In this document: positions 35,001 through 48,179 of the stretch, piece by piece
Numbering within the stretch: position 1 is the first letter of the stretch
How the letters are laid out: every line of letters begins with the position of its first letter
NCBI GenBank assembly: GCA_028015205.1
Contig: JAPWFG010000074.1
Coordinates: forward strand, 61,001-125,000
DNA: 64,000 nt
Direction of reading: 5' to 3'
DNA from: Mytilisepta virgata
Lineage: Eukaryota; Mollusca; Bivalvia; Mytilida; Mytilidae
Notes under the pieces: model-generated
The model's database searches: none
Told to the model about the DNA's origin: nothing
The model's input: only the letters and a program-made list of their open reading frames with translations
Translations under genes and position numbers: made by a program

Positions 35001-37526
35001 GCTTCCTCTTGACTTTGTTGATATTTAATTCACATAGGTTTCTTTCTGGAACATGAATATTAATTAATTGCATTAGTTGTGAAAATGCTGCTCCTGATAA
35101 ATTATTTCTTGTTGAATATGCACATAGAGATAGTAAGTGTTCTTGATGTGTTATATCTGATGAGTAAATTTCAGTGTTTGGTGGCAATACATATAATGGA
35201 ACACTTTTTGTTTTTTGTTCTTCTTCACAACTATCTGCCTCGTCCAATGGCGATTTATCTGTATTTTCCTCATCACTATTACCCGAGTCAAATTCATAAT
35301 CTGAGTCACTATTGACAATATCCATATCTTCAACCTCATAATTATCACATATAATTTGTTGAACTTCATCATTATATAATGTATTGTGATCGGGAGAAAA
35401 AGATTCTTGCTCAATGCTTTCATCATCATAAATAGAGGAATTGTTGTCATTATTTAAGCCGTCTATTGGGATATTTGATTCAAGATTAGTACATGTAGTA
35501 TCACTAGCAAAGGTTTCATGTCCCTCGTAACCATCTGATCTATTATCATCTTGCCTATAAAAGATAAAGAAAAATTACATTAATAACCATGAAAGGGAAG
35601 TATGATATTTTAACACTAAAATAACAAAAAGTTAACATGGTTAATATACAGCATTAATATAAAGTTAAATACCATATTTTTGCATTTATATACAATGTAC
35701 ATCATATGCATTCTATTTCTTTTTATCGAAAATTTTTCCTGACTTTGCAGGTCCTGTGATCATGGTGATTTATGAACAAATGCCTGAATAATTGAAAATT
35801 TAACTGTTGTGACAGGCAGTCAGTCAGATTTCATGAAGACTTGTACCTTTTAAACAATGTTATTTAAATCATGTTAATTTCATGAATTTGTAACATCTTA
35901 CATGTATATCGTCAACATGTTTTCCAGTAATAAAGTAATGTTTCACTGGAATCTGATCAACTAGTAAAATATGCTTGGATATATGCAAAATCAGAAGTTA
36001 TCTGGAACCATTTCATCAAAACTAACTTTTATCTTTTGAATGTTAACAAATATGCAAAATCACCTGATATGAACATAATACATATATTGTTAGAAGACAA
36101 TAATTGTATGGTGAATGTAAATAATTATGTACAAATGTATGTTACCTTAAACATCTCCATTTAGTTGTCCTTGGCTTAGATTCATTTTCATCATACTCAT
36201 ATTTCTTGTATCTTTTAACCGCACTTCCACCTGAAATAGACAAGATTTTTTTTAAACTTGATGTTTAAATGTATATGCAGGTACAAAATCTTCATGTAAA
36301 TTGTACAAAGTTGGACATTTATAGATCATTATACACATTATAAATATACCATGTACATGTATAAATGTTGTATTATTCAGCTAATTTATAACAAAGGAGC
36401 AATAACATGAATGCCAGTTTAAAAGTATGTAGCCTAATAACATCAATGCCCTCAATCCTTAATACTTCTTTCTTTACTAGTATAAGCATAGCTTCTCATT
36501 GGTTTACATATTACTGATTAATTATACGTGCAAGTTTTAATTATCAATTTCTTATCTTAATTTGGTGTAATAGCTAACAGTAACAGTTAATGACTATCGT
36601 GACTTATACTTGTACATATGTACAAGACAAAGTATATAAATACAGCAAAGTTTGCTGATCAAGCCTGGAAAACTCGCAAGTCGCAACCAAATATTGTTAC
36701 CCTGAAGTTTATTGATTCTAAGTGAAAGAACACTTTTTGCAAGAATCAGAGAATGTCACTCCATGTGAAATCTGTCACAGATCTTAAATATACCAAAAAT
36801 AATAGTTAAGCCAGAAATCCTTTTTATATTGTCAAGGCAATTCTATAAACCAGGACAAGTCCAGATTTAAGGAAAACTGTAACTTAATGTTATCAATTGA
36901 ACAAAATAAACTGTTTTCGCTTTATTTACAATTATTCAACAAATATACATGGACTGACATTCTTCGATTTCTCAAATTTATGACATTAAATGTATCAGGT
37001 CACAAAATTCCAGGGACCCGGAATTTTGGTTGCAACTTTCGAGTTTCCCAGGCGTGCTGAGGATCTCGGAGAAAGTTTGATTTTACATTGCAATGTAAAA
37101 ACATGTACACCATGATTGATTGATTGATTGATACATATACCAGTACATACATAAATTTACACATCTTCCAAATTACCATGATAACTATGTTCATGAAGCT
37201 CTGAGCGTGATAGTAAATTTGTAAAATTCACTGACGTTACAAACAAATGTTTAAATGTACATGTACATATCCAAATATGTACTCTGTTAATAATGGGCTT
37301 GCAAAATGGACCTTGTAACGGTTTATTCTTTTAATAAAACTGCATACATGTACATGTAATATTTAAGCAAGTGTGAATGTTTACCTTCAATCAAATGAAT
37401 GCATCTCAAATGAGTTCTCAATGTTTGTTTTCTACTAAGCTCTTTTTCACAACCCTCAACTGGACATATCCATTTATCATTCTGTTCACAAGCTGCAAGT
37501 TCTTCATTTGATAGTGCTTTGTTAGC
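32079..37526 (-). CDS. Element 2 transposase, CACTA/EnSpm (TNP2-like), first exon not found
   Basis: Minus-strand exons: 37526-37385 (C2H2 finger, WICPVEGC...H...H), 36230-36146 (GSAVKRYKKYEYDENE), 35554-33068 (acidic linker and catalytic region) and 32187-32079 (last exon, ending FVERD, TAA). Phases are consistent throughout and equal those of element 1, giving 940 codons plus stop without the initiating exon. By analogy the ATG exon should be a few codons long, ending in phase 0, somewhere between 37527 and 39222; I could not place it. The open frame is intact. Compared with element 1, many blocks are identical (WGLWQGQGKPKMNTFFFPFV; VCGF.GRSI.KHLPF) while the acidic linker differs. Confidence 0.85.
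32200..33060. repeat. ACATGTAC-rich intron of element 2 transposase
   Basis: The last transposase intron is packed with TACATGTAC/TGTACATG palindromic words (notably 32215-32310, 32380-32480, 32735-32780 and 32980-33020) and ATCCATCCATAC steps. This is simple-sequence-like DNA with strong self-complementarity and no coding signal. Confidence 0.6.
33068..35554 (-). CDS. Element 2 transposase catalytic exon
   Basis: The open frame runs from the TTTTATAG acceptor (35555-35556) to the donor GAGAAG/GTATGT at 33068; codons beyond the donor to 32872 are intron read-through. It carries the same landmarks as element 1: acidic linker, CEICG...C..C cluster, MFTDGVSLFKSSKVSIWPVY, TMDLQARSSVFNMTQHNGM, CIFCEEPG, DYMHGILLGITKKLL and FESFNGEITKAIHGKGNV. 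The first ATG inside this exon (35325) is not the gene start, because coding sequence continues upstream to the acceptor. Confidence 0.87.
36231..37384. other. Element 2 transposase intron, no gene
   Basis: AT-rich intron DNA with a short TTGATTGATTGATTGATA run near 37113. Nothing else was recognised. Confidence 0.45.
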
Positions 37527-37649
37527 CTGTTAAATACAAATGTAAGTAAATATAAATAATGACATGCGTCATATAATGGCAATGAAGTAGCAAAACATTT
37601 GGGAAATACAATCATTGTACAATATTGAAATAAAAATATACATTATTGA

Positions 37650-37940
37650 TTTGGTTTTTAGAGTGTGTTATTTTTGTGCTTTGTACAAAATTATCAATAC
37701 GGGGAAGGTTGGGCCCAAAAAACTAGTTTACCCCGCCACATTTTATATGTGCCTGTCCTAAGCCAGGAATTTTTGTCAAAGCTTTTGTTTGTCTCTGTCA
37801 TCAATCTGTTTATTGTTCTATGTCCAGAACTGGGTCTTTCATTGATAATTCAGGGATTGGTTTTGAAACTTATGTATTGTATTTTTAGTCTTGGGCCAAT
37901 GCAAAACGGCAAGCAGCAACCTCTATGGTCATGTTGAAGA
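37650..37940 (+). repeat. Bivalve-type interspersed repeat
   Basis: Contains CCCCGCCACATTTTATATGT, then GCCTGTCCTAAGCCAGGAAT, typical of an abundant bivalve interspersed repeat as I remember it. It lies upstream of the element 2 transposase exons. Short open frames here are not genes. Confidence 0.5.
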
Positions 37941-38619
37941 CAGCTGCTGGCTGTTTTTCTCTATGATTTTTTAAAAATTCCTGTTTCTTTATGTTGGTTG
38001 TGTCACGTACACTTATTCCACATTTCTTTATCGTTTATGTAGTTTATTGGTCTAGTTTGGGGACTGAAAATGAACATGAGCAGCTTGAAATAAGTAATTT
38101 GGACTCTACATGTATTATCTTAAGAACTGTCTTTTCTCAGCTAGTCTTGTTATTGTACATGTACTTTTATGTTTTAATAATAAGTTCATTTTTTTAACTG
38201 CCTGTAGAAGGATTGAGTCAAGTGGACACAGCACTTTGACACCTGGTGTACAGTGTTATAGTAATATAGATCTATTCAATTATCCTGTGAGTTACATGTT
38301 GTATATGTATACTGGTATCTCGTAATATTGTGGTAGGTACATGTAGTTAGGTTAAACAGGTGACATCACAGTTGAATATTAGGTTGAAATAAACGTCATT
38401 TCCACGATACAATGGAACCCACCATATAATGAGAAGGGAGTATACACGTAATGGTAACCTTTAATTTTGATATGATTTACAAAGCGTCTACTATCTTGAT
38501 TTTAATATGCGAGTGGAGTGTTTTAAGCTCACTATTGTCAGTGATTGTAGAGTCTGCCAAATTGCATGAGACCAAAAATATGATTAATGAAAAATAAAAC
38601 CTGGGTGCTACTCAGAATG

Positions 38620-38719
38620 TAATCTCGTTGAGATGTTAGCTCCGGGGAAAATTTTTTGATTGGCCTCCTCTAACGCCAATCAAAAAATTTTCCCCGGAGC
38701 TAACATCTCAACGAGATTA
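38620..38719. mobile_element. 100-bp perfect foldback (MITE-like) element
   Basis: Arms 38620-38664 and 38675-38719 are perfect 45-bp reverse complements (beginning TAATCTCGTTGAGATG) around a 10-nt loop. CTCAGAATG occurs directly on both sides (38611-38619 and 38720-38728), a 9-bp target duplication. A perfect stem with 9-bp duplication fits a foldback or Mutator-like non-autonomous element. It lies upstream of the divergent promoter of element 2. Confidence 0.85.
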
Positions 38720-39049
38720 CTCAGAATGCATTCTCATTCAATGATTTTGTTAGGATTTATCATATTTCAATTACTAGTTAACTACATGTATTAGTTATAG
38801 TACCATAAAAAGTGTTGAACATCATCTACATGTATTTGTAAATCTTTGACTTTGATATCCTGGCTTCTGATCAGACATGTATATCCTGTGACATAATTTG
38901 TGATCTTTGGACTACATTTCTCATAAAAACTACGCCTGTGTATTTAAATCTTAACCAACTCCACTGATCTTTCTTCTTTGGATGTTGATCATGTTGTTTT
39001 GTTTTCGATTTTTTACTCGATGTCAAATTAAAGCGTTCTTATGACTAGA

Positions 39050-39222
39050 ATATTTTATATTGGTTAAAACGTTTAAGTGCGACGGATGATTTCAATTGCA
39101 ATGAGCCAATCAAATCGTCGCTTTTATTCAAAGCATTGCGCGCTACTATCCGAACTTAAGCAGTATTATTATTTTTGTTTGTTTACTTTTTATATTACAT
39201 TTGTAATTATAACTTCTGAATA
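39050..39222. promoter_or_regulatory. Putative divergent promoter, element 2
   Basis: GAGCCAATCAAATCG (CCAAT box at 39106) lies about 115 bp before the BEN ATG, like ACCAATCAAATAACG about 75 bp before the element 1 ATG. Around both is GC-richer sequence (GTCGC, TGCGCGC here; CGCGCTT in element 1). No TATA box was identified. Confidence 0.4.
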
Positions 39223-42200
39223 ATGGCTTCGACATCTAAGTTTTTTATTGTCGACTGGGAGGATGGAACCACCGACTTTTACAATGAAAAGGAGCTTATA
39301 GTTGACGGCGTCACAGGGAAAGTCTTGAAGCAATTTGGCCAGATAATGTTTATGGGGAAAATTGCCTCATTCCACAGTAAGTAATTAATAATGCAAACGG
39401 GGCAAAGTATGCACAACTTCGATTTCAGAATTAATTTAACAATTAATTGACATGCAGATCTAGACTTGAACTGTTTTTTTTTCTCTGTTGCCCTTTTCGA
39501 AATTTTCTGTACCCCCTCCCAAGGAATTACATCAAATATATAATTCCTTGTCCCTCCCCAAACGTATTATCAGTTGCTGAAAGCTGTTGTCAAAGATATG
39601 TCAAAACAATTAAAAAAAAAAGAATAGAAAGATGGAATAAGCTTTAAATGATAAATATTTTGGACAAACCCTCGCACTCCCCTCCTCATGAGTCATGGGC
39701 CCCCACTGTGAAAGAGGTCCATGAAATTTGTTTTTCTCCTAGAAAAACTTAACAAAAATTTATGGTTTTTTAACTTTTAATCATGAGCACTTGGCCATAC
39801 AGCTCCTAGCTGTGGTTCATATATAGCTCTTACATGTAATTTAAGGCCCTTATATATTTTTTTCTGCTTTGTGACTTGTCGGCCAAATAAGACCACTAAG
39901 AGAGCACTGCGCAGCCAATTCTTATCCTTGTCACACTGCATATGCAAATTCACCTTCATCAGACACGCTAGGAGTAGAAAACTTGGAAAACCGGTAGAAT
40001 ACATGTCATTATTGACACGAGTTAATTTTTTTGCAACAGAGGGTGTTCATTAATACTTTGTTTTTTAAAACAATGCATCTTGTGCATGTGACAAAATTTA
40101 ATGTATGTCATTCACCATGTTCACAGTCACCTTCATATTTCTGTGCACAAAGATAGAATTTAACAAGTTATGTATATACACATGTACATTTGTGCTACTT
40201 AGGAAAACTCTTTATACCGAAAACTTCTAAGCTCAGATTTTGATAAAAAAATCACATGTACATGTACTAAGTTTGTTTCACAAATGTACATTAACATGCA
40301 TGTATACTTGTAAACCATTGTGTTGTACAAAAAAATGTACCGTACAATGTACAGGTAATTTATAATATCAGTTAAAGTTAAACTTTATATACATGTTAAA
40401 GTTTCAAAATTGAACTGTTACAATGTACATGTACTTGCACAGAACTGTTGATAAGTGAAAATCATTTGTCAATTGTCATTGCTTATTTAACACCTTTAAG
40501 GCTTTTAAACTAATATAATTAGTCTAAAAAGTATTGCATTTTAGGTTTTATCCCAGTAATTTGACCTTATGTTTTCCACTGCTTATCGATAATTACAACT
40601 GTAGAACAATACCTGTGTATGCTTTTCTCAGAAACCATACATGGGAATGATTTGAAACTTGGTAGAATGGTTCGGTATGACAATCTGAGTGTGCATGTAC
40701 ATGTACATTTGTACATGTATGTCCTAAGCAACTTTCAGACCTCTGAGACTTCCACTTTTTTTTTGGGGCCTAGCCGGGGCATCCCTGTCCCATGGACATT
40801 CCTCCTTTATTATTTATTCAAAGCATCATACTTTTGTTGTTGTAATATTATACAATATACAGTACTATACATTGTATATTGTAAATTTCTGTAAGGATAG
40901 CTATATAAGTTCAAATAACATGTGTAATTGTCACAGTTCGATAAGATTAGGCTCAATGGGGCCACTGCAAAGGCCGCACCTGCAAACTGGAGAGGGGTTT
41001 ATAGAAGCATTTAGCTTGTTTCCAAATCCAGTATAAATAAATATGATTAAACTAATTGTCACAGTATAACATGTACAATGTATTTAACAATTGTTCAATT
41101 GATTTTAGATTAGTTTATGCATGCCAGTTTCTTGAAAAAGAAATGCAAGTTTTCAAGATCCTCTTATTGAATACTGATCGCATGTGCATCCTTTAAACAC
41201 AGCTGATGTGACAGATCAGGTTTGTATAACAGTATTTAAGCTTTTTAAATTTTATTATTTTTGACTTTCAACAATCAAAATGGTGAACAATCTTGCAGTG
41301 ACATCTAGCAGTACCAATAGTACTACATGTATAGGACATAGTTCTTACTGTTCTGGAACAATTGTTTTGTCATACATTGTCATAGTTATTTTAGATGTAC
41401 ATGTACAGTACCAGTACATTTAGACCTGAGAAGTACCATTTAGAAAATTCAAAAGAAAAGCGGTTCAATTTATTTATGCGCTATTGATTATGTTCAACAC
41501 ACAGTCAAACAGTGACCTCATATCAGATTACAAGCGCTGATGAAGCTGGTTGGTCCAGCGAAATATCCGCAAATTTGATTATTAATTATTGTCTTTTGAC
41601 TTTAATTATTATTTTATTTTAACATCATACATGTATTTGATGTTGTTGTGCACCATTTTAAAAGTATATATACATGTATATACACATATGTACATGCATA
41701 CCAAATAAAAAAAACATACTACCCGACAATTTATTTGAATTTAATATGTATATCTGTATACCAAATAAAATAAAAACATACTACCAGTACCCGACAATTT
41801 ATTTTAAATTTAATATACTTATCAATGCAAGTATTAAATTTTAGGCTGTAGAACTTTTATCTTATTAGGTATGTACACAACAGATGCTTTCATGTGCTTT
41901 TCTTGATAATAAGAACAATATTTTGAAACATTTTAGACTCAAAAGCTGGTGCAAGGAAAGAACTTCAGGACAGGACAGAAGCTCCCCGTGATGTTGCCTC
42001 TGTTGTTTCAGATGAAACAAAAAGAGAGAGAAAGCTGACACAACGTATGGCAGAATCAATTGCTGAAGATGAAAGAAGACCAGTTAGCTCAACCTCAACC
42101 AATCAGAATAAAGTAGATAAATCAGATCTTAATTTCCAGACATGATTTTTCAGATTTATAAAGGAAATAAGATTTATTCAATAGAAAAACAAATTTCAAT

Positions 42201-45200
42201 AGTTGTTCAGATTTGTAAAACAAGTCAGAAACTGATTTTTCAGAAGGCTTAACCCCCTTTTTTCCTATCTTTTTGATGAATTTCCTTCTTTTTCCTTTTG
42301 GTGCAAAATCATGTCTGAATTTTATTTGAATTAGAGGAGTTTAACATGTAACCAATGTAGTCATTATACATGTAGCTACATGTTCCTAGCCAGGCATTGC
42401 AACTTCTATATTTATTGGTATAAATGTAAAATTTTAGTTTGCAATCATTTAGTGGTAAAGATTAAAATAGATGTTTTTGCATGTACATGTATTAAGACCA
42501 TTTTTTTTATTCTTGATTATAACTTTTGACATGTTTGATGCAAAATTAAAATGCAATGTTGACATCTGTGTTTTTACAAAAGACATTGATACAAACAGGT
42601 CTTCAGTTTCAAAATTCACAAAATCAAAATACTATAAAATATCATGAACACTGTAAATATGCACATGTTTCAGTTTTGTTATTATGGTACTTGCATACAT
42701 ACACATGTACTGTCACTGATTAATATTTTGACAAGAGACTTATTTTAATGGACATGATGACAGTTACTGAATCACAGCTGTTTTGTTGTATTTGAATAGG
42801 CAAAATCAATCTCAGCAACAGTAGGAAAGGGGAAAGGAAAGGCAGTTAATTTAGAGGTAAATATAAAAAAGACGTGATAAGAAGTATTTATAATGTATTG
42901 CATGACACTTAATACATAGTGACATAAATTTTAAGATGAAATAAAACAAAGGAACTGCTTTTCTGCATCCTATAACCCTAGAAAAGCCTTCAGAATGTCA
43001 AAAAGATGTTGCGTTTATGTGCATGACACATGCATATATTTTGAACAAATACTGTACATTATTGCACTGGTAATTTTTTTGGTATAAAGAAAATTAATTG
43101 CTCCTTGGAAAGTACATTTACTCTTTAAGTTTTATGACATACATGTATGAATACAATGTACATGTATGTGTGTTTGTAAGATATTATCAATATTTCTGAA
43201 AGTTTAAAGATATCCAAAATAAGTACATTAGACCAGAGAAAGAATGTTACAATGTTTCTGTTCCCTTCCTAAATACATACCGTAGTTTTTTCATTCTGAA
43301 CCTGGCCTTTTTAATGTCAATTTTACTTAAGCTAAAAACATAAAAGCTACTCCCAATTATCTCGTAAAAGGAAAAACTCATCAGTAATTAGTAGTAGTAA
43401 TGGGTCATACATTGCACTTAAAACTGTGTGCTAAGATTAATCTTTGAAATATTGGTGTTCTGTCACATTTGACTGTTCAAATTTAAATACATATTTATAT
43501 TTTATGAACATGCATGAAACAATCATTCTAATGAACGGTTAATGTTATGCACCTTTTTATAAGAGTCTTTTTGTTAACTTAAATATTAATTCATTAACAG
43601 GAAACAAGTAAATCACGAAAGTCCAATGATGAGAGTGATTCACAGAAAAAGAAGAAAGATAAAGCAGGAACAAAATCTGTAAGTATTTACACAAGTAGTC
43701 ATGTGTGACGTACATTTTTACAACCAAATTAGACAAAAGCCAACCAATAAAAAAAATATTAAGTAGAGAAAAATGTGTATTCCATATATTAAAATTATAC
43801 ACCAATTTTAAAATTCTGGTAGCCCACAGTAAGTTTTAGTGGCCATGGATATTCTAGTGGACCAGTGCTAATTTCTAACCCTGACATCTATGAAAGTGAG
43901 GGGGGGCATAATTAGTTTTTCTGGTACATTTGTGCGTCCATCCCAAATGTTGGGAAATGGGGCATTATGTCTTGGACATATTCTTGTTTAATTTATGTAA
44001 CAGTGTTGGATATCAGGATTTTTTGTATTGTATACTTATAAAGTACATATTTTATGCCATAATTAATTATGTCTTTGCTTCAGAACAAGAGTAAAAGAAA
44101 AGAAAATGCCACACAAGAGGCTGTGGAAAAGAAAAAGAAAAGAGAAGAAGAAAAAGAAACTAAAATGACTGTATGTACTTTCAAATAGATAATTATGCCT
44201 TGCATCAAAGTGTGCAAAAAGTATAGGAATCAAGTATATGATCTTTAGTTTGATTATATTTATAAAGATATACCTCAATGGACAATGACACCTTTCATGC
44301 CTTTAAAAACATTTACAAATGTCTCATCATTGTAGTATAAAAAAACACACCCACACATTTAAATAAAATCTAGTGTAATGGGGTTATTAATATTTTTGAG
44401 AAAAAAAATATTTCATTTACACTTTAAAAACATTTTAGGTCATGTTGCAATGTGCTTCAATTTTAGTCTTCTTTCACAATTAATAAGTTAAATGATTTTT
44501 ATATATTTTTTTAGAACAAACATCTTACCAACATTGCAGACATGCTAATGGAGTCAGAGATTGTTGACGAGGTTGAAGATTCAGATGATTTGGACTCTCC
44601 CTTGATTTCTCCAACAATATCAAGAACCAGTAACTGTTCTCCAATTCCGTCATCAGCTGTTAGCTCATCCTGCAGCATTGGTCCCACTTATACATCCACT
44701 TCATCAACACCCTGTACAGCATCCACTTTGTCGTTGTCATCAGCATTACCTCGTACTTCATCCACTGTAACTTCATCTACATATCTCACTAAGAATAAAT
44801 TCAATTTGTCATCTTCAGGAAATCCATCAATACCATCTTCATCATACACTGCTCCAGTTTGGACATCGTCTGAAACACCAGTTATGTCATTGTCTGAGAC
44901 CCCACCACGGACTGGGTCTAGCCGTGGAATAATGGCAGAGGCCCTTTCTCTGTCAATGGGAACAGACGATATATATCAGAATGAAGGTGTGTCAGATATA
45001 TCTGAGATGATATATCGACCAACACCTAGGTATTACAGTACCCCTTCATCCCATCAATCAGGTCCTTTGGCCGGCTGCAGTCAATGTCATCGACTGCAGG
45101 TGACCATAGAAGGTTTGGAAAAAGATTCCAGGGAACAGAATCAGAATATTTATCAGCTGAATTCCAGGCTTTGTCAAGTAAGTATTTTTATGTGTTGAAT

Positions 45201-47687
45201 CAAAATTGCCAGCATCTTATCATGCTTATTGCAAGACTGTTGGCCACTTCTGACTAAGAAATAACCGACTTTAAGTATTAATTGATATGAAAAATTTACT
45301 TTTTATCTAATGGTTTTTGGCCGGATTTCAAATTAGATATTTTTATAGAAATTTTTCGCATGTCAAAACAAAAAATACTGAACATGTATAGCAGTTGCTT
45401 AAGGAAATAATTGAATGTCTAGTCATGGACTTGCATGTATAATTAGCCTACAATGTAATACATATTCTCTGTTATCAGAACAGACAGTCCATTAGTATAT
45501 AAATTTTTTATCTTCAAATTTAAATATATGTAGCATAATGATAATAAATTGCTCTTATACTATAGGTGGAACAGATATTACACTCCTTACAATACTCAAT
45601 GAAGCCCATGTCCATGAACAGTTCTTATATGGAGCCTAGTTCTTCAAATACATCTATGGTATGTATGATTTATTTATAACATTAATTTCCTTGTTCGAAC
45701 TAATGAATAGAACAATTTCAAGTTATACAAAGCTCAATCAGTTATTTTAATAATATAGAATAATCTTATATCATTAAAAAGACTGTTTTTACAAGTCATA
45801 CTTAGTGTATATGTGACCGTAAGCCTGTTCATAATCATTCATCAAAAAGACTTACAGACCTGTATGTACATTATGTATAAACTGAGCATAAAGAGAAATC
45901 TGGAGTAAAAAGTGCTTGCATCATGCAGTATGTAACTGTTTTGACTTTATATAAAAGTTATCTTTTTTTAGGGACGTTACAGCGATACTTCCTGTGCTAA
46001 TGATGCAAATGTGACAGATTCAGGTTCACAGGAGAAGCTGTACAATGGCTTCACAAAGGTACAGTATTCTATTAAGTCATATTTTTATCCCTTAATGTGA
46101 TTAAGGTTTGAAATGCAATACTAAATTGAGATGAGATGTTACAAATTCTTTATGAAGTGTAAAGTTGATATATATTCATGAACAAAAGAAATGTTACATA
46201 TTTTTTTATACAGATGCAAATTTGTAATATAATATGATAATTGCATAATTATTGGCGGAAACAACAAGATATTTTAAAATTATCATAGAAATTTAACTCT
46301 TTGGTTGACTACAATTTTCAGCATCAGAGATGCAAAGATGAAAACATAATGTCTAAATTAATGATTCTGAATATCTACATGTAGTAATCTAGAAATGGCT
46401 GAAAAGACTCTGAGGGTACCTTTTAACTATTTTTCTGAAAATAAGGGTTGTGATTATTTTTATTCAATTTTAGGCCGAAGGAAAACTTTGGATATACATT
46501 TATTAACAAATTTGCCTTATCACTCAAAATTATTTGATTGATTATTTGTTTACCTTCATGATGACGGATACACTTTTATTGTAAATTTATCAATGTTAAT
46601 TATCAAAATCATCATTTTCATTACTTAAATATATTTTTTTTTTTTAAATTTTTTAAATATGACACATACTTGTCATTTTCTTTGTTTTGCGGCTTTGATA
46701 TTTTGTCCCCATTTAGATTTTTATATATGTTTAAACTTGACACAGCAAGTTGTCTATTGGCATTTTTTTTTAGTACAAAAAATTTACTTTTTCGTAGACA
46801 ATATCCCTTAAAAATTGTGTTTTTCTACTATTTGATACACAGGTGGACACTAAACAGTTGAATTTAGCTAAATATTCCTAAGAAAAAATTGGTAAATTTT
46901 TCATTTTGCATTTAGGCTCAACTCATACATGATCTTCCTAGCAGAAGCTGGAAATCAGATTCAAAGTGGCTGCTTAGAAGAATGTTTACTTTAGATGAGC
47001 TAAAAGGTCATTCTATAACAGGCCACCATGGAGGAAAGAAGTCAGACTCGGGAGTACGTCCTCCATTAGAGGATAGACAGAAGCTACGTGTCCTGTATGG
47101 TAAGCTTAGTCATTTAGTGAGTTAAATCTTACCTAAGTTGTAGTTTTGATTTAATACATCATAGTTTCATATTTTAATAACCTTGATTGAATATCATGAA
47201 ATGTTGATGGTAAATTTTTTGCTGGGGTGGATAAGTAACCTGAGTTCATTTTACAACAAACATAAAAAAAAGCTACATCACTTAACTAAGCTGTAACAGT
47301 GATTCATAATACTTTATATCGGATATACATTATGTACACAGATCCTGTTTGGAAAAAATTAAAAGTATGTATTTAAATTAAACAAGAAACTCAAAGTAGA
47401 TTACAACACAATCAAGATAACAACTAGATCATTTGTTGACATTTTAGCCAATGGAAATGCTAGATAATTTTTTTTAATCCAACCATTGCTTTGGTTGATT
47501 AATTTCTTATTCTGAAATTTCTAATGTTGTAATATTGACATTTTTATTCGGCATATTATTAAATACAATTATATATGTATAATATTTTTTAGACATCATT
47601 ATCGAGAAGTACCCTGGAAGAACCATTCCAGACTTGAATTTGGTCCTTGCAGATGTAGTAAAGCCTTCTGCTCCAGGAATGTCATGA
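39223..47687 (+). CDS. Element 2 BEN-domain protein, ten exons, 557 aa
   Basis: Exons: 39223-39376, 41937-42112, 42800-42856, 43601-43678, 44084-44170, 44515-45177, 45566-45658, 45972-46058, 46916-47099 and 47593-47687 (TGA). All have GT/AG sites and consistent phases, totalling 1,674 nt. Residues 1-51 form a module (FFIVDWEDGTTDFYNEKELI ... GKIASFH) like the N-terminus of many invertebrate BEN proteins. Residues 52-184 are Lys/Glu-rich and probably nuclear. Residues 185-405 are Ser/Thr/Pro-rich and end with a CSQC motif and a coiled coil (about 375-420). The BEN domain is about 468-557. The likely role is nuclear DNA binding, perhaps to the element's own subterminal repeats (inference). The gene is intact and lies back-to-back with the transposase. 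Confidence 0.85.
44515..45177 (+). CDS. Element 2 BEN gene exon 6, Ser/Thr-rich linker and coiled coil
   Basis: A 221-codon exon that opens NKHLTNIADMLMESEIVDE (compare SKSLSNVADILMESLISE in element 1). It then runs through a long Ser/Thr/Pro-rich stretch and closes with CSQCHRLQVTIEGLEK and NIYQLNSRLCQ. The element 1 counterpart is only 121-122 codons, because the Ser/Thr stretch is replaced by a short Glu-rich one. Confidence 0.85.
46916..47687 (+). CDS. Element 2 BEN-domain exons
   Basis: Exon 46916-47099 encodes QLIHDLPSRSWKSDSKWLLR, FTLDELKGHSITGHHGGK and PPLEDRQKLRVLY. Exon 47593-47687 encodes IIEKYPGRTIPDLNLVLAD and ends KPSAPGMS, TGA. The family pattern and splice site match element 1 (28390-29336). 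Element 1 has one codon fewer near the C-terminus. Confidence 0.87.
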
Positions 47688-48093
47688 TACCAGTATTGGA
47701 CAAACATGCACATTTTATTTTTATTCAGTTGTTATTGTTGTAATATGTACAGTAAAAATTTAATCATTGTTTCCATGATGCAATAGAGAAATTTTATGCT
47801 TCATCTGCAAAAATTTGGGGCATCTAGTGTTCGGGTCTGTTAGTCCTTCTGACGAATAAAATTTGATTCAGTCATACAGATATTTGGGAATGTTTTTGTT
47901 GAAGGTTACTGTAAAAAGTTTTAAAAAACCCGAGAGTGAGATACAAAAACTGTTTTGCAAAATGGGTGCGAGATTGGGCATTTAAAGTTTTTTTAGACAT
48001 ACTCTTAATTTTTGTTATTGAGTACATGTGGATGTATTTTACACACATTTAATACTGATTATTTGCATTTAAAGTATTATTTGTTTGAAAAAA

Positions 48094-48111
48094 AATAAAT
48101 ACTTTAATAAA
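48094..48111 (+). terminator. Candidate polyadenylation signals of element 2 BEN gene
   Basis: Two AATAAA hexamers (48094-48099 and 48106-48111) lie about 410 bp after the stop codon and just before the subterminal array. Confidence 0.35.
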
Positions 48112-48179
48112 TCATTCTTGACTTATTGGGTTTTCAGTTTTATTTAAGGTTTCCCTTTTATTTGCAAATATAATGGCTA

